Source: Marinomonas foliarum
GTDB taxonomy: Bacteria; Pseudomonadota; Gammaproteobacteria; Pseudomonadales; Marinomonadaceae
Length of the DNA: 64,000 nt
Direction of reading: 5' to 3'
Assembly: GCF_003337275.1 (NCBI RefSeq)
Contig: NZ_QPJQ01000009.1
Coordinates: 62,001-126,000, forward strand
The notes under the pieces were generated by a model. That model was not told where the DNA came from. It did not search any database and was given only the letters and a program-made list of their open reading frames with translations. The position numbers and the translations under genes were made by a program. Below, piece by piece: positions 18,256-27,955 of the stretch; the stretch's first letter is position 1, and each line of letters begins with the position of its first letter.

Positions 18256-18606
18256 ATGTCCACTCTGGTTTTTCGGCTTAAATATGTTCCCGATGAGGAA
18301 GCGGACGAGATTCGTCAGTTGTTAGCCGAGAATGACATTGCCTTTTATGAGACCTCTGCTGGTCGTTGGCAAATATCCATGGCTGGCTTGTGGGTAAAAG
18401 ACAAAGAGCAAGCGATTAAAGCGAGAGAATTGATTCGTGAAGATCAAATTGCCCGCGCTCAAACCATGCGCCCTATTTCATTTGGGCAGTGGATACTTGG
18501 TTATTTACAGCATGCGCGACAGAACCCTGCCGAAGCCTTTTTCACTCTTATCGCTGTCTTGCTGATATTGAGTGTGTCTATTTTACCTTTTACTTTATGG
18601 ATATGA
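18256..18606 (+). CDS. DUF6164 family membrane-anchored protein
   Basis: 116 residues: an N-terminal ferredoxin-like region (FRLKYVPDEEADEIRQLL and GRWQISMAGLWV) that resembles DUF2007-type signalling domains, then one C-terminal hydrophobic helix (FFTLIAVLLILSVSILPFTL). No catalytic residues are visible. It ends two bases before the convergent transporter gene. Function unknown. Confidence 0.72.
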   Translation: MSTLVFRLKYVPDEEADEIRQLLAENDIAFYETSAGRWQISMAGLWVKDKEQAIKARELIREDQIARAQTMRPISFGQWILGYLQHARQNPAEAFFTLIAVLLILSVSILPFTLWI

Positions 18607-18607
18607 T

Positions 18608-19564
18608 CTAAGGCTGAGGGTTCGCAAGTAGGGCGGCTTTGCGTTGCACGCGAGCACTAATCAGCTGCACATTGATCGCACTGGCTACCACAATAAGCAT
18701 CCCAAACAGACTTAATATATCAGCATGAGAAGAGCTTATGCTGTTAGCCCACCACCCAAATGCCACACAAAGCTCGGTAAGGATGAAAGCCATAACCGGC
18801 GTTAGAGCGATGGACGCGCTAACTTGAACCGTTTGCCAATAGCGCATAGCTTGAGCGAAGGCCCCGTAGGCAACGACCGTATTAAGACAGCAGAAAGCTG
18901 CGATCCATATCTCATTAGGTGACATCTCAAGCAACTCACTTGGTGATGAAAAAGGCAGCATAACAACTAAGGCATAGACATAAATTGCTAGTAAAATATT
19001 TGTTGGCGCCAAGCGTTTAAATAACGACTTTTGCAGCAATGCATACATAGACCATGCCGCTGCTGATAGCTGAATAATTGCGAAGCCTATCCAGATGGAG
19101 CCTTGACTGCCTTGAGCAAAAATAGGATGGAAAAAAACCAGCATGCCTAATCCAATCCCCACAAAGCATAGCCATTGCTGCCAGTTAATGCTCTCTTTCA
19201 AGAAAAACAAACCGCCTAGGGCAAGAAATAGAGGGGCAACTTGAAAACTTAGCTGTGCCGAGCCTGGTAGTAGGAAGTTCAAGCTCCAGGCAAAGCTGGT
19301 GTAGTTAATGATCAAGAAGGTTCCTGCAGCAAAAAGACGTAACCAGTCTTTTTTAGAAAGCGATGTGAACTCGCTTAGCTTGCCGCGTTGCCATTGCCAT
19401 AAGCCTAAAAGGATGGCCGCCACCGAAAAACGTAACCAAGTCAGTGTAATAGGATCAGAAAAATCGCCTGACAGTTTTAGGGCAATGGGCAGCATGCCCC
19501 AAAACAAGACGGTAATGGAGCTGAAAAATAAGCCGTATAAAAATGCTTGTTTTACTGTTGGCAT
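18608..19564 (-). CDS. EamA/DMT family transporter
   Basis: A 318-residue integral membrane protein with ten hydrophobic segments in two EamA repeats. Typical elements are FWGMLPIALKLSGDFSDP near the start and PITLTWLRF in the first repeat. The open frame extends to 19642, but MPTVKQAFLYG fits where the family starts; no strong ribosome site picks between them. Divergent from a LysR regulator whose palindromic site sits in the gap, so LysR control of this exporter is likely. Substrate (amino acid or metabolite) unknown. Confidence 0.78.
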   Translation of the reverse strand: MPTVKQAFLYGLFFSSITVLFWGMLPIALKLSGDFSDPITLTWLRFSVAAILLGLWQWQRGKLSEFTSLSKKDWLRLFAAGTFLIINYTSFAWSLNFLLPGSAQLSFQVAPLFLALGGLFFLKESINWQQWLCFVGIGLGMLVFFHPIFAQGSQGSIWIGFAIIQLSAAAWSMYALLQKSLFKRLAPTNILLAIYVYALVVMLPFSSPSELLEMSPNEIWIAAFCCLNTVVAYGAFAQAMRYWQTVQVSASIALTPVMAFILTELCVAFGWWANSISSSHADILSLFGMLIVVASAINVQLISARVQRKAALLANPQP

Positions 19565-19636
19565 AAAAAAGAGAACCTTATAACAGGAGATATACATTCG
19601 GAGCGTCATAATGGCTTCCCTTGCAAAACAAATCCA

Positions 19637-19664
19637 ATGCATAATAGTTCTAATTATTATGCAT
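19637..19664. promoter_or_regulatory. LysR-type operator between the DMT transporter and lysR
   Basis: Perfect 10-bp inverted repeat ATGCATAATA-N8-TATTATGCAT ends 16 bp before the LysR start. The internal T-N11-A arrangement is that of LysR recognition boxes. It could serve both autoregulation and control of the divergent transporter. Confidence 0.7.
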
Positions 19665-19680
19665 ATATCGGGATTTAGTC

Positions 19681-20613
19681 ATGATTCCAAGCTCGCTACA
19701 ACATCTGGATTTGAAGTCCCTGACAGGGCTTTTGTATTTATTGGAAGAACGCCATGTTGGGCGGGCTGCAGATCGGTTGTACTTGAGTCAATCTGCAATG
19801 AGTCGATTGTTAAATCGACTGCGTGATGCTTTTGACGATCCCTTGTTCATTCGTACCTCAAAAGGCATGGTGCCGACATCAAAAGCCCTCATTCTCGAAG
19901 CACCATTAAAGCTTATGTTAGAGCAAATGGAGGGACTGGAATCTTCGCCTGATTTTCAACCGCAAAGCAGCAACCGGGTGTTTCGCTTACAAACCACCCA
20001 CTATCAGGCGCAAGCCTACGTGCCTGCAATCGCCGAACGCTTTTATCAAGAAGCGCCATTTGCCTCGTTGGAGACTACGACCATTACCGAAACCAGCTTG
20101 TTGAGTCAAACCGAGCATTCTGTTGATGTTGTGTTATGTAGTGAATATATTGAAATCCCCAACACTTACCGAAAAATTTTGCTGGGACGTGAAAAATTTC
20201 GCTGCATCATGTCGAACAATCATCCCCTTGCCAAGCAAGATCAGATTAGCCTTGATGAGTATTTAAGCTTCTCTCATGTTTTGGTTAGTATGGGAGGAAC
20301 TCGACGTGTAGTGAGCGACTTCGTGTTGGCCGATAGGGCCCATGAGCGACGATTTGCATTCCGGACGCCATATTTTTTATCCGCGTTAGAAACAGTAGGG
20401 CGTACATCCTTACTCATTAGTACGAGTGGTTTGTTGGCGGAGCGATTCTGTGAGCAATTTAATCTCACTATGAAACCCTTACCTGTTGAGTTTCCTGACT
20501 CAAAATATTTTTTAAGCTGGCCAAAAAGTATTGAGCGAGATCCCGCTGTTGAATGGTTTAGAAAACTTACGGAAGAGGTGGCCAAAGGACTCATTCCTTA
20601 TCCGGAGTCGTGA
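19681..20613 (+). CDS. LysR family transcriptional regulator
   Basis: 310 residues. The N-terminal helix-turn-helix reads RHVGRAADRLYLSQSAMSRLLNRLRDAF (split over about residues 24-50), followed by a DPLFIRTSKGM wing. The C-terminal effector domain (about 90-305) resembles NahR/NodD-type regulators. Transcribed away from the DMT transporter, with a perfect palindrome in the gap. Ligand unknown. Confidence 0.88.
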   Translation: MIPSSLQHLDLKSLTGLLYLLEERHVGRAADRLYLSQSAMSRLLNRLRDAFDDPLFIRTSKGMVPTSKALILEAPLKLMLEQMEGLESSPDFQPQSSNRVFRLQTTHYQAQAYVPAIAERFYQEAPFASLETTTITETSLLSQTEHSVDVVLCSEYIEIPNTYRKILLGREKFRCIMSNNHPLAKQDQISLDEYLSFSHVLVSMGGTRRVVSDFVLADRAHERRFAFRTPYFLSALETVGRTSLLISTSGLLAERFCEQFNLTMKPLPVEFPDSKYFLSWPKSIERDPAVEWFRKLTEEVAKGLIPYPES

Positions 20614-20702
20614 CTTTACATAGCCGTGAAGATCCTGCACATTTAGTTCAATCTGAGGAATTCGGTTATACTCGCATTTTGGGTTAAAACAATGGCATCA
20701 CT

Positions 20703-21683
20703 GTGGTCTTAAAAAGCAAGAATACAAAAAGTAAACGCTCTAACAAGTTAGAGCTTCATCCTCGTAATCCGCATCGTGCGCGTTATGATTTTGCTTTATT
20801 GGCGGATTCTTGTCCTGAGCTTTCTAATTATATTCAACTCAACCAATACGGTAATGAATCGGTAGATTTTGCTAATCCAGATGCAGTAAAAACCTTGAAT
20901 CGGGCCTTGCTTAGCCATTTTTATGGTGTTGCCTTTTGGGACATTCCACCGGGCTACCTTTGTCCACCTATTCCGGGTCGAGCCGATTACATTCATTATC
21001 TCGCAGATCTATTAGCAAGCAGTAATGAAGGTGTTATTCCTCGCGGTAAAGGCGTGAAAGTATTAGACGTTGGTATTGGTGCGAATTGCGTATATCCGAT
21101 CATTGGTCACCAAGAGTATGGTTGGCAGTTTGTTGGCTCGGATGTTAATCCGGTTGCTGTGGCAACGTGTGAGACTATTGTTAAATCTAACGCTTGTTTG
21201 AAAAGTGCGATTATAGCGCGTTTGCAAACTCAGTCTGCCAAGTTATTTGATGGCGTTTGGAAGGAAAAAGACCGTTTTGATTTGACCCTTTGTAATCCTC
21301 CATTTCATACCAGTGAATCTGCTATGATTGATGAATCTCAGCGCAAATGGCGTGGCGTGAAAGGCAAAACAACCACCGAGAAGCCTGTACTTAATTTTGG
21401 AGGCACGGCTGCAGAGTTATGGTGTGAGGGTGGTGAAGCTGGTTTTGTGTCTCGTATGGTCAAAGAAAGTGTGCAATACGCAGATCGTTGTTTTTGGTTT
21501 ACTTCGTTAGTGGCTCGGCAAGGTAATCTAGACGCGATTTATCGTACGTTGAAAGACGTTGGCGTTCGTCAGGTAAAAACGATTGAAATGGCACAAGGTC
21601 AGAAAATCAGTCGATTTGTCGCATGGAGCTTTCTTGGAGACGATCAGGTTGATTATTGGAAAGACAACTATTGGCAAAATTAG
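20703..21683 (+). CDS. rlmF: 23S rRNA adenine-1618 N6-methyltransferase
   Basis: 326 residues. The SAM-binding motif VLDVGIGANCVYPIIG is near residue 118, and the N6-adenine methyltransferase motif LCNPPFHTSESA lies near residue 196. The N-terminal HPRNPHRARYDFALL is typical of RlmF, which methylates A1618 in free 23S rRNA. Start is GTG 20703, because the nearby ATG at 20692 is closed by a stop after six codons. No clear ribosome site is visible. Confidence 0.92.
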   Translation: MVLKSKNTKSKRSNKLELHPRNPHRARYDFALLADSCPELSNYIQLNQYGNESVDFANPDAVKTLNRALLSHFYGVAFWDIPPGYLCPPIPGRADYIHYLADLLASSNEGVIPRGKGVKVLDVGIGANCVYPIIGHQEYGWQFVGSDVNPVAVATCETIVKSNACLKSAIIARLQTQSAKLFDGVWKEKDRFDLTLCNPPFHTSESAMIDESQRKWRGVKGKTTTEKPVLNFGGTAAELWCEGGEAGFVSRMVKESVQYADRCFWFTSLVARQGNLDAIYRTLKDVGVRQVKTIEMAQGQKISRFVAWSFLGDDQVDYWKDNYWQN

Positions 21684-21812
21684 GTGTCAATTATTTGATA
21701 CCCTGCTGATATAGTATAAAAGTATTATAAGCCCTATTATTCTTGAGCACCTTTACGTTTTTTTGGATTTAAGCTAAGTCGCCTGTGTGATTAGCATTTG
21801 AGAGGTCTTAAA

Positions 21813-24119
21813 TTGCTAAAAAGCTTTCAATCTCGATTAATCATGTTTGTCTTATTGTTGCTGGCACTCGCTCAATTAGGCACGGCATTGGCGGTCTTGA
21901 CGTCGTTAAAAGAAGACAACTATAAGCAAGGGGTACAATCAATTGATGTATCTCGTAATGTTTTCGACTTATTTTTAGCTGCACGCGCCGAGCAACTTAC
22001 CAAAGGGGTAGAAATATTAACTTCGGATTTTGGTTTTAAGCAAGCGGTCGCTACTAGGGAAACTGGAACGATTCGCTCTGTTTTGCAAAATCATGGTGCG
22101 CGTATTAATGCAGATATTTCTCTTCTAGTGACACCTCGTGGCGAACTGATTACTGCCACACAGCCGCTTAATATTACCGATACAGTTGCCGAACTAGTAT
22201 TTGCGGCACGCCGTTCTCGCGGGTCGTCTATTAGTACGATGGTGGCGTTAGATAATCGTGCTTATCAACTTGTTTTAGTACCGATCAGAGCGCCGAATGT
22301 GGTGGCTTGGGTTGGCATGGCGTTTTTGTTAGATCAAGCGTTGGCTGAACGAATTAAAAATGTAACAGGTTTGGACATCAGCTTTGTCTACGAAACACAA
22401 AACACAAATATGCTGTCAGGTGCATCTACCTTACCTTCTATAGAAAAAGATGCCTTATTAAAAGAGATCGGTAATATTAAAGACATTATCACTTCTCCTG
22501 TGTTCTCGGATGACGAAAAGTACTTATCTCTAGGTGTCGATATAGGTGTGACGAACCAGTGGGGCATTATTCATTTGCCCTATGACCCCTGGCTAGAAAG
22601 TTATCGCGATACGCGCAATCAACTGATACTGATCTTTACCGGCGCCTTGGCTTTGGCCTTGTTATTTGGTATTGCTTTGGCCCGAAATATGACTAAACCG
22701 ATTGGTCGTTTGGTAGGTTACGCCCAGCAAATCGGTCTGGGTGGAACGAAAGAAAAGGTTAGTGCACCGAATATAGGTGGCGAGTTTGGTGTGTTGTCTC
22801 ATACCATGAAGACAATGCAGGACTCTATTATCAGCAGGGAAGAAGAACTCACCTATCGGGCTTCACATGATCAGCTCACCGGGTTATTCAATCAGAGTGC
22901 GGTAGAACAGTATTTAAGCGACACCTTACCCAAAGAGCGGGGTGGTTTGGTGCTTGTTAATATTCGTCACTTTAAAGATATCAATAATATGCTGGGTTTT
23001 GATGTGGGTAACTTGTTGTTATCTAAAGTGGCGGAACGCCTGCAAACATGGGGACATGATGCGAAGAAGTTAGCAAGATTGAATGCGGACAAATTTTTGC
23101 TGATTTTTGATCGCCCTATTACTGAGCAAGATTGTGAAGATTTAAAGTGCTTTTTTCATAATGAATTTGAGATCGAAAAAGGATCGAGTATTCGTTTGGA
23201 TATCAGTATTGCAGTGCTTCCCATCGAGCACGCAACCGCTACCGTCAATAGTGCGATGAGGCGTTTAGACATTGTTGCTGATGAAGCAAGTGACTCAAGT
23301 AAATTGTGTGTTTTTTATAAAGTGGGCCAAGACGAAAACCATCGTAGACAATTGACCATTATTCGAGATTTACCCGCCGCATTAGATAGTGGCCAGTTGT
23401 TTGTTGTTTATCAACCTAAGGTTGGTTTAGCAGGAGATGATTGTCATGAAGCTGAAGCATTAATTCGCTGGATTCATCCTGAGCTCGGCTTTCTCCCCCC
23501 TGATGAGTTTATTTCTTTATTGGAACACGCCGGTAGCATCCAGCAATTAACCAAATGGGTATTGAACACCGTTTTATCTCAGCTGAGTAAGTGGTGGGCT
23601 CAAGGCCATGAAATCCGTGTGGCTGTGAATTTATCTGCCCATGATTTGTTAGATGAACAGCTGCCCTTTATTGTCTCTGAAGCATTGCAGACGAATCGTT
23701 TACCGACACGGGCGCTTGCATTAGAAGTGACTGAAAGCGCAGTGATGAAAGATCGAGAAAAAGTGATCGGTGTGCTAAAGGCATTGCAGGACATGGGTGT
23801 TCATCTTGCGATTGATGACTTTGGTACAGGTCAATCTTCATTGTCTTATTTACGTGAGTTGCCAGTTAACGAGGTTAAAATCGACCGAGCTTTTATTCAG
23901 TTTATTGATACCAATAAAGGTGACGAGTTTATTACGAAGGCAACCATTGAGTTATCTCATAGTTTGGGCTTTCAGGTTACCGCTGAAGGTGCAGAAACTG
24001 CGGAAGGAACGGCGCTTTTAAGATATTACCATTGTGATAAAATTCAAGGCTATTTCTTCTCTAAGCCTTTGTCACCAGAAGATTTTTTCAAATGGCGTGA
24101 AACATTTCATTCGCGTTAA
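21813..24119 (+). CDS. dCache-HAMP-GGDEF(degenerate)-EAL protein
   Basis: 768 residues. Membrane helices near 5-27 and 270-295 enclose an extracytoplasmic sensor that looks like a dCache_3 domain, followed by HAMP (about 295-345), GGDEF and EAL. The GGDEF signature is replaced by NADKF near residue 425, so diguanylate cyclase activity is doubtful. The EAL motifs EAEALIRW (about 545), DDFGTGQSSLSYL and AEGAE are kept, suggesting an active c-di-GMP phosphodiesterase. I start at TTG 21813, with GAGAGG seven bases before; a TTG at 21798 is possible. Ligand unknown. Confidence 0.82.
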   Translation: MLKSFQSRLIMFVLLLLALAQLGTALAVLTSLKEDNYKQGVQSIDVSRNVFDLFLAARAEQLTKGVEILTSDFGFKQAVATRETGTIRSVLQNHGARINADISLLVTPRGELITATQPLNITDTVAELVFAARRSRGSSISTMVALDNRAYQLVLVPIRAPNVVAWVGMAFLLDQALAERIKNVTGLDISFVYETQNTNMLSGASTLPSIEKDALLKEIGNIKDIITSPVFSDDEKYLSLGVDIGVTNQWGIIHLPYDPWLESYRDTRNQLILIFTGALALALLFGIALARNMTKPIGRLVGYAQQIGLGGTKEKVSAPNIGGEFGVLSHTMKTMQDSIISREEELTYRASHDQLTGLFNQSAVEQYLSDTLPKERGGLVLVNIRHFKDINNMLGFDVGNLLLSKVAERLQTWGHDAKKLARLNADKFLLIFDRPITEQDCEDLKCFFHNEFEIEKGSSIRLDISIAVLPIEHATATVNSAMRRLDIVADEASDSSKLCVFYKVGQDENHRRQLTIIRDLPAALDSGQLFVVYQPKVGLAGDDCHEAEALIRWIHPELGFLPPDEFISLLEHAGSIQQLTKWVLNTVLSQLSKWWAQGHEIRVAVNLSAHDLLDEQLPFIVSEALQTNRLPTRALALEVTESAVMKDREKVIGVLKALQDMGVHLAIDDFGTGQSSLSYLRELPVNEVKIDRAFIQFIDTNKGDEFITKATIELSHSLGFQVTAEGAETAEGTALLRYYHCDKIQGYFFSKPLSPEDFFKWRETFHSR

Positions 24120-24178
24120 ATCATACATTTTAATAAGACATCAATCTTGCTCGTTGTTTAAGTTAGGTTAATCCAATT

Positions 24179-24892
24179 ATGTTGCTTTTGATACGGATGG
24201 CATTGCTATTATTGTTGGTGGTAGGCGTAACACTACTGGGTATAGTGTTTTGCTTACTCACCTTATGGTCAAAAAACCGTGTTTACTATCTAGGGCGTGT
24301 GTTCGCGAAGGTCGCGAGACTGTTTGGATTGTCTGTTGAGTCACGAGTTTCTGACTTGGCAAAAACGGTTCCTCAAGCCGTTTATGTTGCTAATCACCAA
24401 AATAATTTTGACCTATTTACGCTGGCGGCAGTCGTGCCTGAAGGAGTAGTGACGGTTGGTAAAAAAAGCTTGCGTTGGATTCCTTTCTTTGGTGTTTTGT
24501 ATTGGGCCAGTGGTAATTTTTTGATCAACCGAGAGGACCGTAAGCAGGCGATAGCTACCATTGATCAGATTGTCTCTAGCATGAAAAAGACGGGCTTATC
24601 TATTTGGATGTTTCCAGAAGGCACGCGCAGCCGGGGACGTGGATGGTTGCCGTTTAAACGCGGTGCTTTCCACGCCGCGGTTCAAGCTGGGGTTCCTATT
24701 ATTCCTATCGTCTGTAGCAGCACGCACAATCAGGTAAATTTAAATCGTCTGCATAACGGCAAGGTTGTTGTTGAAATGTTGCCTCCAATTGATACCACTG
24801 GATTGCATGAAACTGATGTTGTGCAGCTGATGACAACCTGTGAAACCCTGATGCATGAAACCAAACAACGTCTCGATAAAGAGCTTACGTAA
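24179..24892 (+). CDS. plsC: 1-acyl-sn-glycerol-3-phosphate acyltransferase
   Basis: 237 residues. Makes phosphatidic acid by acylating lysophosphatidic acid at the inner membrane. After one N-terminal hydrophobic helix, the HX4D motif NHQNNFD lies near residue 73, WASGNFLINREDR is the second block and FPEGTRSRGRG the third (about 140-150). Length and motif order match PlsC. Convergent with the GTPase gene, ending 28 bp from it. Confidence 0.88.
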   Translation: MLLLIRMALLLLLVVGVTLLGIVFCLLTLWSKNRVYYLGRVFAKVARLFGLSVESRVSDLAKTVPQAVYVANHQNNFDLFTLAAVVPEGVVTVGKKSLRWIPFFGVLYWASGNFLINREDRKQAIATIDQIVSSMKKTGLSIWMFPEGTRSRGRGWLPFKRGAFHAAVQAGVPIIPIVCSSTHNQVNLNRLHNGKVVVEMLPPIDTTGLHETDVVQLMTTCETLMHETKQRLDKELT

Positions 24893-24919
24893 TAAGTCTT
24901 ATTATAAAGACAAATGACT

Positions 24920-26281
24920 CTATGGGTGGTGAAGTGAGTCTATGGTTTCTTCTAGTTGTCTCTTGACTCCCTGCTTGCTCGGATGATCATCCGGTAAATC
25001 TTGTTGTGACCATTCAGGGTGCTGCTGAGCCTGTTTAAAGTAAGGTTTGATGCGATCCAGTAGGTTGCTGCTTGGTGATTTAGGTGATAGTTGATAGGCC
25101 TGTTGTGATGCGTGTCCTCGTTGATGAAAGTGCTGAATAGCGTTAATGCCTCGTAGACATAATAAGGTTAGCGTGGCCTGATCGAGGCACAAAAAATGCT
25201 GCTTGGTGAATTTGCTTTTCAATGTGTCTTTATAATGCTGACCAGTTTTCCATGTTGCGCCTAAGATAGCTCCAATCGTGGTAGCTGTGCCTAATGTGAG
25301 GCCAGCAGACATAACATCAATACCTGCTCCAATTGCTGCGCCAGTTAACGCGCTCGTGCTGGTTTCAATCCCCCATTCTTTTAGCGTATCTGCGTCGAAC
25401 AGGTCTTGTTCCCAGCGAGCGTTTTGAATGTCTAATGGTGATGCAATTAGGTCTTCTGGCTGAAATTCATACAGTCGTAAAAGCTGACTGGTGTAGTCTC
25501 GTTCGAGAGTACGTATTTCGTCTTCGAAAAGGCGTACTTCTTCGTTTTGAGGAGGGTAACTGGAGCACGCTAGTCGCGTACTGGCGGCTTTTAGCAGCAA
25601 GTCAGATAATAGGTTACAGGCCATCGAACGGCGTAATTGAGCGGCACCTTCTCGGTTTTGGATAAGAAGTGTGATTAAGTCGTAGTCTTCTGGCATTAGG
25701 CTCTGAATGCTCTGATAGAGACGCTTTTCATCTTCAAAGTAAAACGCGACAGTGTCGTATTTAATAACCGCATGTAGGTGGCGCTCCGCCAAAACTTTTC
25801 GCCACGCTTCCATGTGAATGCTGTCCGCGGCGCTAAAGTTAAGAATCGGAATAATCGGCTTATTGACGCTGGCCAAGAGTGCTATCTCATCTAAATATTT
25901 ACCTAATGGCGCTTGGCGTAGATCGATGACATATAAAATAATATCACACTGTGTTAACTGCCTTAGGATCTTGGCTTCTTGTTCAAATTCATCTTGTGCA
26001 AAATGACTTTCGTTAAATGCTTGCAGCCAGTCTGTACCTTGATAAGAGTGAAATGCCGCTGAATGGCGAATCTGCCAAAGCCCAATAGAGTCTTCAAATC
26101 CTGGAGTATCGGTTAGAGTCAGAACAGATTGCTTGCCTATCTGAATGTTCACGCTTTCTACGTGACGAGTGGTGCCTGCTCTGTCGTTTACTTCGCCAAA
26201 GTCATGACGACGTAGCAAGGTACGGATCAATGATGTTTTACCAGTATTGGCGTGACCAACCACTAAAAGAGAAATAGACAC
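24920..26281 (-). CDS. DUF3482 family GTPase
   Basis: 453 residues. The N-terminal TRAFAC-type G domain carries the P-loop GHANTGKTS at residues 8-16, a DTPGFED switch II near residue 58, and NFSAAD in the position of the base-recognition motif. The C-terminal DUF3482 region includes a glycine-rich hydrophobic stretch (ALTGAAIGAGIDVMSAGLTLG) that may touch the membrane. It begins four bases after the DUF2868 gene, and the two families are usually paired, suggesting one complex. Function unknown. Confidence 0.85.
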   Translation of the reverse strand: MSISLLVVGHANTGKTSLIRTLLRRHDFGEVNDRAGTTRHVESVNIQIGKQSVLTLTDTPGFEDSIGLWQIRHSAAFHSYQGTDWLQAFNESHFAQDEFEQEAKILRQLTQCDIILYVIDLRQAPLGKYLDEIALLASVNKPIIPILNFSAADSIHMEAWRKVLAERHLHAVIKYDTVAFYFEDEKRLYQSIQSLMPEDYDLITLLIQNREGAAQLRRSMACNLLSDLLLKAASTRLACSSYPPQNEEVRLFEDEIRTLERDYTSQLLRLYEFQPEDLIASPLDIQNARWEQDLFDADTLKEWGIETSTSALTGAAIGAGIDVMSAGLTLGTATTIGAILGATWKTGQHYKDTLKSKFTKQHFLCLDQATLTLLCLRGINAIQHFHQRGHASQQAYQLSPKSPSSNLLDRIKPYFKQAQQHPEWSQQDLPDDHPSKQGVKRQLEETIDSLHHP

Positions 26282-26284
26282 AGC

Positions 26285-27610
26285 TTAATCCTTTGACTGC
26301 AGAGATGTTGAAGGTACCCGCGTTTCTCTTGCAAGACGTTGCCAATCGTCTTGGAATGCGCTGTTTTTTGCGTCATATAGTACCAAGTTTAAGGAAGGGT
26401 AATGGCCGCGCGCGAGCCTGAGAAAACGCCTTGTCCCTCTGTCTGGACTTTGTTGGGCGTTTACCAGTAAATACATGGGCTCATTATGTGTGACCTCCAA
26501 AAAATGCGACTGCTCCTCCCGACTGTTTAGCATAGTTAGAGACTTTGCTGGGTGTAACGGCCTCGGTGTCTCTGTACTCCATTCAAACAATGCCCAGTGC
26601 TGTAAAAAGGCCGACTTAGGAAGCTCGCTTCGTAGCTCTGAAATATGTTCACCGCCAGCTTGTGAGTCTGAATTATGCTCTGTGTCTAGAATATGGCGGC
26701 TTTGGCTTTCTGGTTGACGATAGCGATTTTTAATAATTCTTTCTTGTGTGCTTAGGGGCAGCATTGCTCGCTTAACTCTGTATATGCTCAAACAAACTAG
26801 CGTTAAAAATACTCTTGGGAAGACGCCATAAATCATAATGCTTGCCAGCAAAAAATTAGCCCAATGCTGTCTTGTCGCGGCTGTTTGCGAAATGAGATCC
26901 ACACGGCTAGCTAAAATGTCTAATTGATTGGGTAGCGAAATGCCAAACCATTGTGGAATGACACTCAATGTTTGCGTCAGTTTAATAAAAGCCTCATCAC
27001 TCAAAAGCGTTGTTTCCCAAACAAAGTTAATTTGATTGGTAAGCAGTAAGAGTAAGGTCATTATCCAGCCTGCCAATAAATAACATCCCCAAGCGCCATG
27101 TGACAGACTGCTGATTAACCATTTATTGGTGTGATTAGGGCACTGCCAATGTAGGTAAGCGGCACTGACATTCTTTTCTATATGTGAATGCTTACTTACT
27201 TTATTATTTATAAAAATCAATAGGCTAAGAAGCATTCCCTTGCTGTTTGCCTGCTGTTTCATAGTAGTTAGCATGGTGAGAGTCCAAACCGCCAAATTCA
27301 GCATGTGGAAACCCAGTAAAATAATAAACAACCAAAAAATATTGGCTTGATTAGACTGATTTATAGAAAAGGCAGGAGGAACAGCCATGAATCCTAACAA
27401 CGCGCAAAACATCATTAGCACGACAATAGCGCGATTAAAATAACGCTTTAGAGAGGCAAATTGTGCCGAATAGCTGGTGGGCTCTGGTGTTGAATCGAGT
27501 GCGTTGAGCGCCGATTTTAAATCATTTGCATGAGCTGGTAGGCGAAAGGCAGTGTGGGTTTCTAGCCATGCAGCCAGAGCCAATTTGGCGTTGGGCGTTG
27601 GGGAAGTCAT
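26285..27610 (-). CDS. DUF2868 family membrane protein
   Basis: 441 residues with a soluble N-terminus (about 1-65), four or more membrane helices (about 70-300) and a soluble C-terminal half. LWTLTML-like and HGAWGCYLLAG segments are in the helices. Start at ATG 27610. It is immediately upstream of the DUF3482 GTPase, four bases apart, so they are translated together. The role of this pair is not known to me; a membrane-bound GTPase system is the natural reading. Confidence 0.82.
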   Translation of the reverse strand: MTSPTPNAKLALAAWLETHTAFRLPAHANDLKSALNALDSTPEPTSYSAQFASLKRYFNRAIVVLMMFCALLGFMAVPPAFSINQSNQANIFWLFIILLGFHMLNLAVWTLTMLTTMKQQANSKGMLLSLLIFINNKVSKHSHIEKNVSAAYLHWQCPNHTNKWLISSLSHGAWGCYLLAGWIMTLLLLLTNQINFVWETTLLSDEAFIKLTQTLSVIPQWFGISLPNQLDILASRVDLISQTAATRQHWANFLLASIMIYGVFPRVFLTLVCLSIYRVKRAMLPLSTQERIIKNRYRQPESQSRHILDTEHNSDSQAGGEHISELRSELPKSAFLQHWALFEWSTETPRPLHPAKSLTMLNSREEQSHFLEVTHNEPMYLLVNAQQSPDRGTRRFLRLARGHYPSLNLVLYDAKNSAFQDDWQRLARETRVPSTSLQSKD

Positions 27611-27955
27611 GTTATCGTTTTGCTCTTTTCATCTGATGATCTTTCTCTTTTTTGCAATGCCGCATGTTTGGAATGACACCATTGTCCTCCTCTCTACTTT
27701 GTTTTACTTGATGTTGTCGATAAAGGCAAAAGGCCCGAGAAGTTTCTTGAATGTGTTATCTGAAAATACACTTTCATCAATAAGTTAGGTGTCATGTTTT
27801 GTTTTATTGCGTTAGGTCAAGATAAGCGTGTTTATAAGTTATTAAGTGCAGTATAAATGTAGGTAATTGTTAATGTAGATTGATTCATCTTGCTATGCCA
27901 CTCTACTATCATCTTATGTGCCGTGCACACGGTGGTTTTGTTAGGAGACAAATTT
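27611..27955. other. Gene-free stretch between DUF2868 and the chemoreceptor
   Basis: No frame here is convincing; the open frames are shadows. Near its end (27921-27932) is a CCGTG-CA-CACGG palindrome 24 bp before the chemoreceptor start, possibly a regulator site. AT-rich sequence before it may hold promoters for both divergent genes, but none is clear enough to call. Confidence 0.5.

Noticed and set aside
21690-21715. Hairpin after rlmF as a terminator
   Set aside because: GGTGTCAA with TTGATACC can pair, but no T run follows.
27921-27932. CCGTG-CA-CACGG palindrome before the chemoreceptor as a named operator
   Set aside because: Too short and single-copy to assign to a regulator; noted only in the gap entry.
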